Origin: Lentisphaerae bacterium RIFOXYA12_64_32
GTDB taxonomy: Bacteria > Verrucomicrobiota > Lentisphaeria > Oligosphaerales > YB12-FULL-65-16
Reading direction: 5' to 3'
DNA: 36,504 nucleotides
NCBI GenBank assembly: GCA_001803235.1
Contig: MHBL01000418.1
Location: forward strand, 24,134 to 60,637
Positions 23,448 through 30,762 of this stretch are shown in pieces (the stretch's first letter is position 1; every line of letters begins with the position of its first letter). The notes under the pieces were generated by a model, which did not search any database, was not told the origin of the DNA, and saw only the letters and a program-made list of their open reading frames with translations. The position numbers and the translations under genes were made by a program.

Positions 23448-26327
23448 TCAGTCCATGTCAATACGGAGGTTGTCGATGAAGAACTCGGCATGCCGGTCGT
23501 CGTCCATGGCGATGAAGCCAAGCCAGGTCAGGGTCTTGAAGTCGGAACCGACGAACGGCACGGTACAGGGCGCGAGGGGTTCGCCTTTGAGGGTGAAGCT
23601 GAACGTGTAGGTGGCAGGCACACCTTCTCCGAGTTGGAAGCTGATCTCGGTATGGTACCAGCGTCCGGATTCGCACGGCATGCGGCGTTCGCCGCCAACC
23701 GCCAACTTACCCTCCGGAGAGAACGACAGTGCCGGGCCGACGCCATATTGTTTCTTCGTCCAATCCCGGAGCTCGACGAGGAACGTGGCCGGCTTTTCGG
23801 GGCCGTTCATGCAGTCAAAGCTGAGTTTGACTCGGCCCGAAGGCACGTGGAGCGAACTCCAGACGCGGTTCGGGTGATACGGCTGTTCGAGCCCGGGGAC
23901 GTCGACGAACTTGAGGCTCTTGGCCCCGTCGGCAGCGCGTTCGTCGGTAACTTGAATGACCGCACCCTTGGCTTTGTCCGTGAACTGGACATGGCTGGGG
24001 ACGTACCCCACGGTTTTGTCTTCGTAGTCCTCGTTCAGGATTAGTGACTGCCGGGGCACGAAAGGCGCGGCTGTGTCCGGGGCGCGGAACTGGATCTGCC
24101 GTGGCAATTCAACCCAGGACTCGTCACCGTACAGACCTGCAGTCGATGGGTCGATTGAGATGATCCCGAGCGCGTGGGCGGGAGACTCCGGCTTGAGTCG
24201 GTAGTCGTGTACGGCGGGGGCTACGAAAAGTGGGTCGCTCACGAGCGACCGGACGTCGTACCCATGCTTGCGCCACTCGGTGAGGGCTATGATGCCATCC
24301 AGGCTGTCCTGAGCTGAAACGCTGAAGGTCGCTTGCGTCTCGCTTCCTGTGTAGTACAGGTTCCGGTCGACGGTCACGAACTCGTATGGCGCCTCGGCTT
24401 CTGCCTTGGACGCAGTCAGCGTCGCTTTGGCCAGTTTGCCTGTTTCCGCCCAGACGATGTTGCGGCTGATCATGTTGCCCTTGTCGGCCTGGTCCCCGCG
24501 AGCGCAGGCGTACATCCCCCAACCTAGTGGGCCTAACCCGCGCAGTCCGGCGAAAACGTTGTTGGCCACGCGGTTGTTGGCGCCGTAATGCAGGAAGAAC
24601 CCCGTGTTGTCGATGTTGTAGCAGACGTTGTTTTCGATCACAAGGTCGCCCGACGATTGGTCGAGATAGATTCCCGCGCCGAGGCAGTAACCGACGGCGG
24701 ATTGGTACGCCTCCACGTCGTGGATGAGATTGAACCGCAACACGGTTCCGGGCGAAAGGCCGAGTGTGTAGATTCCTGCCAAGTCGTTCATGCGCCGGTG
24801 GCCGATATGGTGGATGCGGTTGTATTCGATCACGTTGTGGTGCGCGGTGCTCCGGTGCGCGGCCCAGTCCCAGCCGGCGGATATACCGCTGTAGCTCAGG
24901 TCACAGATATCGTTGTGCGAGATCGTGGTGTAGGAGGCCTGTCCTATCCAGATGCCCATGGCGCCGGTGAACAGGTAGCACCCGTCGTGGACGAAACAGT
25001 TGTCCACAACGTTGTGTTCGGTTGTGTGCGGGATGTCCTCATGCTTCTTGTACCCCGGCCAGCCGGGACAGGCGTTGTCCCAACGCCACTTCTCACCGAT
25101 GTAGACACCGCCGCCGCCCAGGTCGTGGACGTGACAGCGCCGGATCAGGTTGTGGTGGCAGTCGTCCCGAAACCAGATTCCGTGTTCGCCCATGTTCGCG
25201 ACTTCACAGTCCTCGATCACGCAATGCCTTGCGCCATCCGCCAGGATGCCGGCGTCCTGGACCGTGGCTGCCTGGCGCCCGTCGTACAGATCCTTCGGCA
25301 GATACGCGTCCGTGTGTCGGAACTGCAGCGTCTGAAACCGGACGTGTTCCACATAGCGGTCACGCCCGGGCGCGCCCTGGAAGCGCACGAGAGTCTGCCG
25401 AACTGCTGGCGCCACGACGTTCAAGGCGCCCGGTTCCTCGCCGGGGAGCGGGTAGTAGGTCAGTACGCCGGTCGTCCGGTCCAGATACCATTCGCCGGGT
25501 GCATCCAGCGCCTCGAAGACGTTCTCCACGTAGTAGCGCAGGTTCTTCTCGTACCAAGAAAACGGGCGCCCGGCACTGTTTGTGAACCACACTGTGCGAT
25601 TCTCGAGGTCCAATTCCTTGACGTGATGGATCGTGTTGTACCAGCTCCCGTAGACCACGAACATCGCGTCGTCCAGGTTCCGCCATTCCTGCACGTCGCC
25701 CGCCGCAAAACGGAAGCCCCGGAACGAGTCCGGCGCTTCGTCAAATGCAGAGTGGACACGGAAGTAGAGGCCGTCATTCGGGGTTCGGGCCCGCGAGCGG
25801 CGATGGCCGTTGATGTAGAGCTGGTTGAACACCCACGCTCCGGCTTTCACGTCGTTCAACGTCACCGTCCAAAACTTGCCGGATTTGGCGAATCCAGTCA
25901 CCCGCCGCCCCCCCGAGATCACGGCTGTTTCGCCGGGGTACGAGCGATACGTGACAGGACATCGATCCGTTCCCGAGTCCTCCGGGGTGAAGACAAGGGG
26001 CACAGGCTGAGGGTAGACGCCGGCACGGAGATTGACCGTCACCGGTTCCCTCAGTGTGCCGCCGGCCTTGAGTTGCCGGATGGCCTGCTGTGCTCGGACA
26101 ACGGTTGCAAACGGCGCTGCTTCATTGCCCGGGTTCGTGTCGTCGCCTTCGGGTGAAACGACAAACGAGGTCTCCCCTCCGCGGGACGACAAGACCGACA
26201 GGTAAGCGCCGGCCAGGACAGCAGTGAGCAACCGATAAAAATGCTCATGCCGCAACGTCTCGCAGAACGCTACGCGCTTGATCCTCAGGCTCCGCCGGAA
26301 AAAGCCGCTGTGCCGGTACAGTTCCAT
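23448..26327 (-). CDS. large right-handed beta-helix glycosidase-like protein (GH141-like)
   Basis: A 959-residue exported protein. A long basic N-region is followed by a hydrophobic stretch (LLTAVLAGAYLSVL, about 33-46), so a signal peptide is likely. The segment SFVVSPEGDDTNPGNEAAPFATVVRA is the typical opening of secreted beta-helix enzymes. Residues about 340-650 contain many right-handed parallel beta-helix coils with repeated N/H-x-I motifs (for example NLIRRCHVHDL, NRIHHIGH). The layout matches GH141-type proteins, known to act on fucosyl or xylosyl linkages in pectin and xylan; a pectate-lyase-like fold with another activity is possible. The last 200 residues form a lectin- or CBM-like beta domain ending FFIDNLRIDMD. 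The ATG follows the oxidoreductase stop after one base, with AGGAGG 9 nt upstream. Confidence 0.82.
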   Translation of the reverse strand: MELYRHSGFFRRSLRIKRVAFCETLRHEHFYRLLTAVLAGAYLSVLSSRGGETSFVVSPEGDDTNPGNEAAPFATVVRAQQAIRQLKAGGTLREPVTVNLRAGVYPQPVPLVFTPEDSGTDRCPVTYRSYPGETAVISGGRRVTGFAKSGKFWTVTLNDVKAGAWVFNQLYINGHRRSRARTPNDGLYFRVHSAFDEAPDSFRGFRFAAGDVQEWRNLDDAMFVVYGSWYNTIHHVKELDLENRTVWFTNSAGRPFSWYEKNLRYYVENVFEALDAPGEWYLDRTTGVLTYYPLPGEEPGALNVVAPAVRQTLVRFQGAPGRDRYVEHVRFQTLQFRHTDAYLPKDLYDGRQAATVQDAGILADGARHCVIEDCEVANMGEHGIWFRDDCHHNLIRRCHVHDLGGGGVYIGEKWRWDNACPGWPGYKKHEDIPHTTEHNVVDNCFVHDGCYLFTGAMGIWIGQASYTTISHNDICDLSYSGISAGWDWAAHRSTAHHNVIEYNRIHHIGHRRMNDLAGIYTLGLSPGTVLRFNLIHDVEAYQSAVGYCLGAGIYLDQSSGDLVIENNVCYNIDNTGFFLHYGANNRVANNVFAGLRGLGPLGWGMYACARGDQADKGNMISRNIVWAETGKLAKATLTASKAEAEAPYEFVTVDRNLYYTGSETQATFSVSAQDSLDGIIALTEWRKHGYDVRSLVSDPLFVAPAVHDYRLKPESPAHALGIISIDPSTAGLYGDESWVELPRQIQFRAPDTAAPFVPRQSLILNEDYEDKTVGYVPSHVQFTDKAKGAVIQVTDERAADGAKSLKFVDVPGLEQPYHPNRVWSSLHVPSGRVKLSFDCMNGPEKPATFLVELRDWTKKQYGVGPALSFSPEGKLAVGGERRMPCESGRWYHTEISFQLGEGVPATYTFSFTLKGEPLAPCTVPFVGSDFKTLTWLGFIAMDDDRHAEFFIDNLRIDMD

Positions 26328-26328
26328 T

Positions 26329-27324
26329 TCACTGGACCTCCTTGAGGCGCACGCGCCGGCCTTCTTCGGCGCTCTTCAGGCACGCGAGTGTGAGCAGCAG
26401 CGAGTTCAGCCCGTCCTGGGGCCGGGCCGCGTCGGAACGCACCCCGCTTCGGACCTCGGCCAGGAACGCCTTCTGCAGCGCGGCGTCCGGGTTGACGCCC
26501 GACTCGCACGTCAGGTCCAGCGGCGTCTTCACGCCCTCACTCTGGAACTCGGCGAAACGCATTCCGCTGAGCTTGCCGTCCCTGCCCCACGAAATGTTCC
26601 CCTTGGCGCCGGCGATGTCGCACTTCGTGCCGATCTCCGGGGCGCCGATCGTCGACACGATGGTCGCACTGCGCCCGTCGCCGTAGTCGATGACAGCGCT
26701 CAGCGCGTCAGCGGCGCCCGTGTCGCGGGTGAACGTGTTGCGCCGCAGCACAGCGCTCACCGCCACCGGCGCGGCGCCCATGAACCAGGAGACCATGTCG
26801 AAGTCGTGGGCGCAGACATCCATGATCCCGCAGAACGGGGTCGGATTCAGGAACTGCGGCTTCATCATGCCGCGCGAGCGTCCGAACAAGACTTGTACCG
26901 GCGCGATGTCGCGGGCGGCGGCGTGAATCGCCGCCATCTGCGGCATGAACCGCAGTTGGTAAGAGACATACACCGTCTGCGGCGACCGCGCCGCCAGTGC
27001 CACCAGGTCGCGAGCCGCCGCGATATCGTCGCCCAGCGGTTTCTCGACAATCACCTGCTTGCCGGCCGCCAATGCCGCCTTGGCCAGCGGGATGTGCGTG
27101 CCCACGTTGGTGACAATGATGACCGCCTCGACCTCGCGGTCTGCGAATACCTCCGCGGCGTCATGCACGGTGCGCACACCCCAGGCCGCCGCCGCCTTGT
27201 CCGCCCGGGCCGTGTCGATGTCACAGGCGCAGACCAGTGTCAGCGCCTGACCGCGGCGCGCCGCGTCCGCGTGGCCGTAGGCCCGCGGCCCGCAACCGAT
27301 GATGGCTGTCTTCAGTGCGTTCAT
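26329..27324 (-). CDS. Gfo/Idh/MocA family NAD(P)-dependent oxidoreductase (2)
   Basis: A 331-residue oxidoreductase with Rossmann motif AIIGCGPRAYGH (7-18), EKP at 94-96 (VIVEKPLGDD) and catalytic His in MDVCAHDFDMVSWF. It is only distantly similar to the protein at 16820. The start at 27324 has AGGAG 7 nt upstream. Its stop is one base before the start of the GH141-like gene, and it follows the NagB-like gene after 79 nt that hold a tandem array. The likely role is redox conversion of a sugar released by the neighbouring hydrolases (inference); the substrate is unknown. Confidence 0.9.
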   Translation of the reverse strand: MNALKTAIIGCGPRAYGHADAARRGQALTLVCACDIDTARADKAAAAWGVRTVHDAAEVFADREVEAVIIVTNVGTHIPLAKAALAAGKQVIVEKPLGDDIAAARDLVALAARSPQTVYVSYQLRFMPQMAAIHAAARDIAPVQVLFGRSRGMMKPQFLNPTPFCGIMDVCAHDFDMVSWFMGAAPVAVSAVLRRNTFTRDTGAADALSAVIDYGDGRSATIVSTIGAPEIGTKCDIAGAKGNISWGRDGKLSGMRFAEFQSEGVKTPLDLTCESGVNPDAALQKAFLAEVRSGVRSDAARPQDGLNSLLLTLACLKSAEEGRRVRLKEVQ

Positions 27325-27351
27325 TCGGCCTCTCCTGGGTTGGCCAGGCAC

Positions 27352-27396
27352 ATGGGACTCATGGAACCTATGGGACTGATGCGACCGATGCCGTAC
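27352..27396. repeat. tandem array 7: five ATGGGACTN units
   Basis: Five contiguous 9-mers: ATGGGACTC, ATGGAACCT, ATGGGACTG, ATGCGACCG, ATGCCGTAC. It lies 28 nt upstream of the oxidoreductase start, inside an operon gap. The unit is unrelated in sequence to those of arrays 1-6. Confidence 0.82.
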
Positions 27397-27403
27397 GCTC
27401 CAA

Positions 27404-28252
27404 TCACAGGGGTGCCGCCGGGCGCGCGGCCGTGTCCTCGGTCGTCGTCACGTGGCAGTCCAACCCGCGGATCCAGGTCACGGGGTAGTCGTCACCCGGT
27501 TGCCCGAACAGGGCCAGGCGCAGCACGGTGTTCGCCCACTGCACGCCCGGAATATCGTTGCGGCAATAGAGCCGGATGCGCCGCGCGGCAAGGATCTGTT
27601 TCAGCCCCACGGTATACGCCCGGCGCGGGAAGTTCTCCAAGTCGCCGCCGACCCCGGCGCGAATCGCGTTCATAGTCACGGTGAAATCGTTCAGCGTCAC
27701 ACGGCGCGGCTCCGAGTCTTTCACGCCCGGCCCGGGCTCGTTGAAAGCCAGGTGCCCGTGAACACCCACGCCGCCGTAACAGGTGTCAATCCCGCCAACC
27801 TGCTCGATCATCCGCGCCAGGCGCCGGATATTGTCCTGGCCGGGAAAGATCACGCGCTCGGGGGGCAGGCCACAGCGCCGGTCCAGCTTGGAGAGAAACA
27901 CCCGCTCGGCGCTGCCACGAAAACTCAGCGGGTGCTTGGGCGACACCGCTTTGCCGCTTTCGTCGCAGTACTCGTCCATAAAGAAGAAGTGGCAGTTGCG
28001 CAGGTCCATCCGTTCACGGTTGATGGTTTGCACCAGGAACGGATACTGGCCGGTCGGGCCGACCGGCAGGATAAGCCGGGTCGGTTCGCCACGCGCGTTG
28101 TGGCCGCGGATCTCGTCGGCTACCGCGTCGGCGAAGCGCCGGTGCAGTTCGTCAAGGTCGCGGCATAGGGTCAGCCGACCCCGCGCACGCCGCAGCATAT
28201 CGGCCGGAGTGAGTTTGAGCAAGCGTCGGATTTCGGTCTTGCGCGTCGTCAT
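27404..28252 (-). CDS. glucosamine-6-phosphate deaminase (NagB)-like protein
   Basis: A 282-residue protein of the glucosamine-6-phosphate isomerase / 6-phosphogluconolactonase superfamily (PF01182). FMDEY (91-95) keeps the catalytic Asp, and GGVGVHGHLAFNEPG keeps His167 and Glu172 of the NagB triad. The Asp of that triad (E. coli Asp141, in GNDGH) is His165 here, and the Lys-containing GSQK segment that binds phosphate is missing. So it is probably not an ordinary GlcN6P deaminase and may act on another amino sugar or lactone, or have lost activity. The ATG overlaps the amidohydrolase stop (ATGA, 28249-28252), placing it in the ROK operon. Confidence 0.82.
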   Translation of the reverse strand: MTTRKTEIRRLLKLTPADMLRRARGRLTLCRDLDELHRRFADAVADEIRGHNARGEPTRLILPVGPTGQYPFLVQTINRERMDLRNCHFFFMDEYCDESGKAVSPKHPLSFRGSAERVFLSKLDRRCGLPPERVIFPGQDNIRRLARMIEQVGGIDTCYGGVGVHGHLAFNEPGPGVKDSEPRRVTLNDFTVTMNAIRAGVGGDLENFPRRAYTVGLKQILAARRIRLYCRNDIPGVQWANTVLRLALFGQPGDDYPVTWIRGLDCHVTTTEDTAARPAAPL

Positions 28253-29031
28253 GCGGCATCCTCTCCCAACAGATTCAGGATATTCCCTGCGAACACCTTC
28301 TCGCGGGTCGCCGCGGGCAGCCGGAGCCGGTCCATGCGCTCGGTGTCCTCCCGCACGGCGCGGGCGATCTTCGTGTAATGCACGTCGGTCCCGAACAGGA
28401 CCTTGTCGAACGCGCCCGGCCACCACAGCCACTTCTCGACGCCGACGGCGTCGACGCGCGCCCGCCAGCCGCCCGGTTCTCCGGTCAGGTCGACATAGAC
28501 ATTCGGACGCATACGCGCCAGTTCGGCGGCATCGTCGTTCCAGTGAATACCCAGGTGCGCGACGATGATCTTCAGTTTCGGGAAGGCACGCGAGATCGGT
28601 TCGAGTCGCATCGGGTGCATGTTCCACGAGGAAATCCGCTCCTGCGGCGCCTCGACGCGAGTGGTCACGACACCCGTGTGGAACAACACCGGCAGGCCGA
28701 GTGCCTCGGCCCTGGCCCAGAGCGGATAGTGGGCCGAATCGTCATACGCACTCCACGGCAGAGTCACCTTGACCATCCGGAACCCGTCCTGGCGCGCCCG
28801 GTCGATCTTGTCGGGTGTATCCGGCCCGGGCTGGATGTACACCGCGCCGATGAAGCGGTCCGGGTGCTGGCGAAACGCCCCGCGCACCGCGGTGTCGTCG
28901 GCGAACCCGAACAGCGCACCCAGCCCGCTGATGCAGCATCTCTCGATGCCGCACGCATCCATGGCGCACAGGAGTCCGTCTATGTAGCCCCGTTCGTCCA
29001 GCAGGTGCGCATGGGCGTCGATGATCCGCAT
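28249..29031 (-). CDS. amidohydrolase family TIM-barrel hydrolase
   Basis: A 260-residue amidohydrolase-2 type protein (PF04909). The N-terminal metal motif is HAH (7-9, MRIIDAHAHLLD). Further metal or catalytic positions are His in VLFHTGV, His in IIVAHLG and Asp in LFGTDVHY. Members hydrolyse amides or lactones or decarboxylate small acids; sugar lactone hydrolysis would suit this setting. The ATG lies 2 nt after the ROK stop (TGACCATG), with GAGG 8 nt upstream, and its stop overlaps the NagB-like start. The three genes are therefore one operon. Confidence 0.86.
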   Translation of the reverse strand: MRIIDAHAHLLDERGYIDGLLCAMDACGIERCCISGLGALFGFADDTAVRGAFRQHPDRFIGAVYIQPGPDTPDKIDRARQDGFRMVKVTLPWSAYDDSAHYPLWARAEALGLPVLFHTGVVTTRVEAPQERISSWNMHPMRLEPISRAFPKLKIIVAHLGIHWNDDAAELARMRPNVYVDLTGEPGGWRARVDAVGVEKWLWWPGAFDKVLFGTDVHYTKIARAVREDTERMDRLRLPAATREKVFAGNILNLLGEDAA

Positions 29032-29033
29032 GG

Positions 29034-30206
29034 TCAGGTCCTCTGCTTTGCGAAACGGTCAAGGCCACCCCGTTGATGCCCCACCGTCTTGCCGCCACAC
29101 AAGAACGATTCAAGAAAGGCCGCGCGCGCGCCGAGCGCCGCGCCAATGCTGACCTTCCATTCGTCAGGTTCGCCGAACACCACGTCCGGCACGGGCAGTT
29201 CCAGACCGCTGAGTTCGTCGGCCAGCACGTCGCACAGCGCCGGCCCCACGTCGTCCCGGTACTCGTTGTAGATACCGTTCAGGACCACCACGGGCGAGTG
29301 CACGACCTTCAACAGCCCGCCCAAGGCAACCCCGAGATGACGGCTGCGCGCCCTGATCTCCTCCCGCCACTCTGGGCCCTGGCGCGCCGCCGGCGGCGGC
29401 CACGTGCGGCCGGACACGAACGCGTCCAAGCACCCCGTGCGCCCACAGATGCAGCGAGGCCCGGCCGGATCGATGCGCATGTGCCCCATCTCGCCGGCCA
29501 TGGTTCCGTTCCCCGCGAGCAGCTCGCCGTTGCACACCACGGCCGCGCCAATGCCGAAACGGATCAGGATCGAGACGAGGTTGTCCGCGCCGGACACCGC
29601 ACCCACCTTCCGCTCGTACTCCGAGACCCAGACCACGTTGTTGGCCGGCACCAACGGCCAGGCCAAGCCCAAGCTGGACGCGGAAATCGTCAGGTCCATG
29701 CGCCGCCCGGGCGGCAGGTAGGCGTGCACGCCGAACTCGGAAGCCGTCACTCCCGTCCGACGCCCAACACCCGGGAAGCCGATCCCGACGCCGGCCATCC
29801 GGTCCGGCGTAACTCCCGATTCCCCAACCACATGGGCAATGAGTTCGCGCCACGCCCGCGTCAACGCCTCGACGCCCCAGCGCGAGTCGAACCGCTGCCG
29901 CCCCTTCGCCAGAACCCGGTTGCCGCAGTCCACCACACAGGCGCGAACTGCCGCACCTTCCAAGTCGGTACCCACCGTACAGGCCAGGTCGGCGCCCACC
30001 TGCAGAATCGTCGCCTTCGGACCACGCCGCACCTCCGAAGACTTGGCGACCTCGGCCACCCGCCCCTGAGCCAGCAACCGGTCCACCACCCGCCCCGCCG
30101 ACGCCTTGCTGATCCCCAGGTGAACCGCCAGTTCACTGCGCGAGCAACCGCCACGGCGGATGATCTCCACCAAGGCGCGCGCGGCAGCTTTGTCTGTGTG
30201 CGGCAT
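29034..30206 (-). CDS. ROK family transcriptional regulator
   Basis: A 390-residue ROK protein of the repressor type (NagC/XylR/Mlc). Residues 20-50 form a winged helix (CSRSELAVHLGISKASAGRVVDRLL). The ROK domain follows, with the sugar-site motif GEMGHMRID and the zinc motif CICGRTGCLDAF, CxCGxxGC(L)E with Asp for Glu. The ATP motif of ROK kinases (DxGGT) is degraded to GTDLEG, so it is a regulator, not a kinase. It heads an operon with the amidohydrolase and NagB-like genes, probably continuing to the oxidoreductase and GH141-like gene. A consensus promoter overlapped by a perfect inverted repeat lies at 30233-30262, so autorepression released by a sugar is likely. The Shine-Dalgarno sequence is weak. 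Confidence 0.92.
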   Translation of the reverse strand: MPHTDKAAARALVEIIRRGGCSRSELAVHLGISKASAGRVVDRLLAQGRVAEVAKSSEVRRGPKATILQVGADLACTVGTDLEGAAVRACVVDCGNRVLAKGRQRFDSRWGVEALTRAWRELIAHVVGESGVTPDRMAGVGIGFPGVGRRTGVTASEFGVHAYLPPGRRMDLTISASSLGLAWPLVPANNVVWVSEYERKVGAVSGADNLVSILIRFGIGAAVVCNGELLAGNGTMAGEMGHMRIDPAGPRCICGRTGCLDAFVSGRTWPPPAARQGPEWREEIRARSRHLGVALGGLLKVVHSPVVVLNGIYNEYRDDVGPALCDVLADELSGLELPVPDVVFGEPDEWKVSIGAALGARAAFLESFLCGGKTVGHQRGGLDRFAKQRT

Positions 30207-30232
30207 GGCCTGATCCGATGTCCCTTTGCTAA

Positions 30233-30252
30233 TTAGTTTACTTTGAAACTAA
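30233..30252. promoter_or_regulatory. ROK operator palindrome
   Basis: TTAGTTT and AAACTAA form a perfect inverted repeat separated by 6 bp. The half-sites match those of the Bacillus xyl operator bound by the ROK repressor XylR (TTAGTTTGTTT...), as I recall it. It lies 27 nt upstream of the ROK start and overlaps the promoter spacer and -10. Confidence 0.75.
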
Positions 30253-30262
30253 ATATTGTCAA
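30235..30262 (-). promoter_or_regulatory. sigma-70-type promoter of the ROK operon
   Basis: On the minus strand a perfect TTGACA (30262-30257) is followed after 16 nt by TAAACT (30240-30235, four of six consensus bases). The operator palindrome at 30233-30252 covers the spacer and -10, so a bound repressor would block RNA polymerase. Confidence 0.68.
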
Positions 30263-30368
30263 GCGCGGCGACGACGATTGGAACGCTATTTCCTGCGCCG
30301 GTGCGGGCGCGGGCCTCGACCTCACAGAAGGGCGACTGTTCTGTGGCAGGGCAGGATCGGGCGCGCAG

Positions 30369-30501
30369 TGGCTCGGCGCGTCTCGCGCCGAAGCGGGGTG
30401 TCAGGCCGGTCTATCCGCCACGGCAGGTCCCCAACCGAGGGCCTCGGGCCGGGACGGCCCCGAGCACCCTACTGCGGTCCCGGAGGTCCCGCGCCACTGC
30501 C
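30369..30501 (-). repeat. dispersed ~130-bp repeat, copy B (inverted)
   Basis: Reverse-oriented copy of 3704-3820, longer by about 17 nt in the middle. Its high-coordinate end coincides with the point where the decarboxylase-like reading frame loses family similarity, suggesting that the repeat inserted there or that a deletion ended at it. No coding capacity and no transposase are seen. Confidence 0.85.
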
Positions 30502-30681
30502 GGAGATTACGCCGTCGCGGTGCCCGCGCGGCAGTCCCAGGACCGGCGCCAGTTTCCGCGGCTGCCCGTCAATCTGCGTCATGTCCGTCGAGGCCAGATC
30601 CATAGGCGGCCGGTCGACATCCCGGTGCGCGAGGGTGCAGGCAAACCGTTCGCGGTATACAGAGGCTGCAACGGCGTTCAT
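30502..30681 (-). pseudogene. truncated uroporphyrinogen decarboxylase-like (URO-D/MtaA) gene
   Basis: About 57 codons remain of the N-terminus of a URO-D-superfamily gene: VYRERFACTLAHRDVDRPPMDL and DMTQIDGQPRKLAPVLGLP fit the usual RERF...L.H..VDRPP.DL opening of MtaA/MtbA-like methyltransferases and relatives, which are about 340 residues long. The ATG at 30681 has AAAGG 6 nt upstream. Similarity ends near 30510 and the frame then runs into repeat copy B, so the remaining 80% of the protein is missing. The fragment lies directly after the GH2 gene and was probably once its operon partner. Confidence 0.6.
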
Positions 30682-30762
30682 CGTCGGCCTTTCCAAGTCG
30701 CGCCGCACAAAACCGCCTGGTGCCGTCGGGCGTAAATAACGGCCTGTTGGCGCCCGCCGGCA

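Larger units (their letters stand above)
30263..30762. other. 500-nt gap with repeat copy B and a gene remnant
   Basis: The stretch between the GH2 stop and the ROK promoter holds no intact gene. It contains repeat copy B (30369-30501) and the truncated uroporphyrinogen-decarboxylase-like gene (30502-30681). The rest is GC-rich without recognisable features. Confidence 0.65.

Noticed and set aside
27404..28252. Naming the protein nagB
   Set aside because: The triad Asp and phosphate-binding Lys segment are missing, so the gene symbol would imply an unsupported activity.
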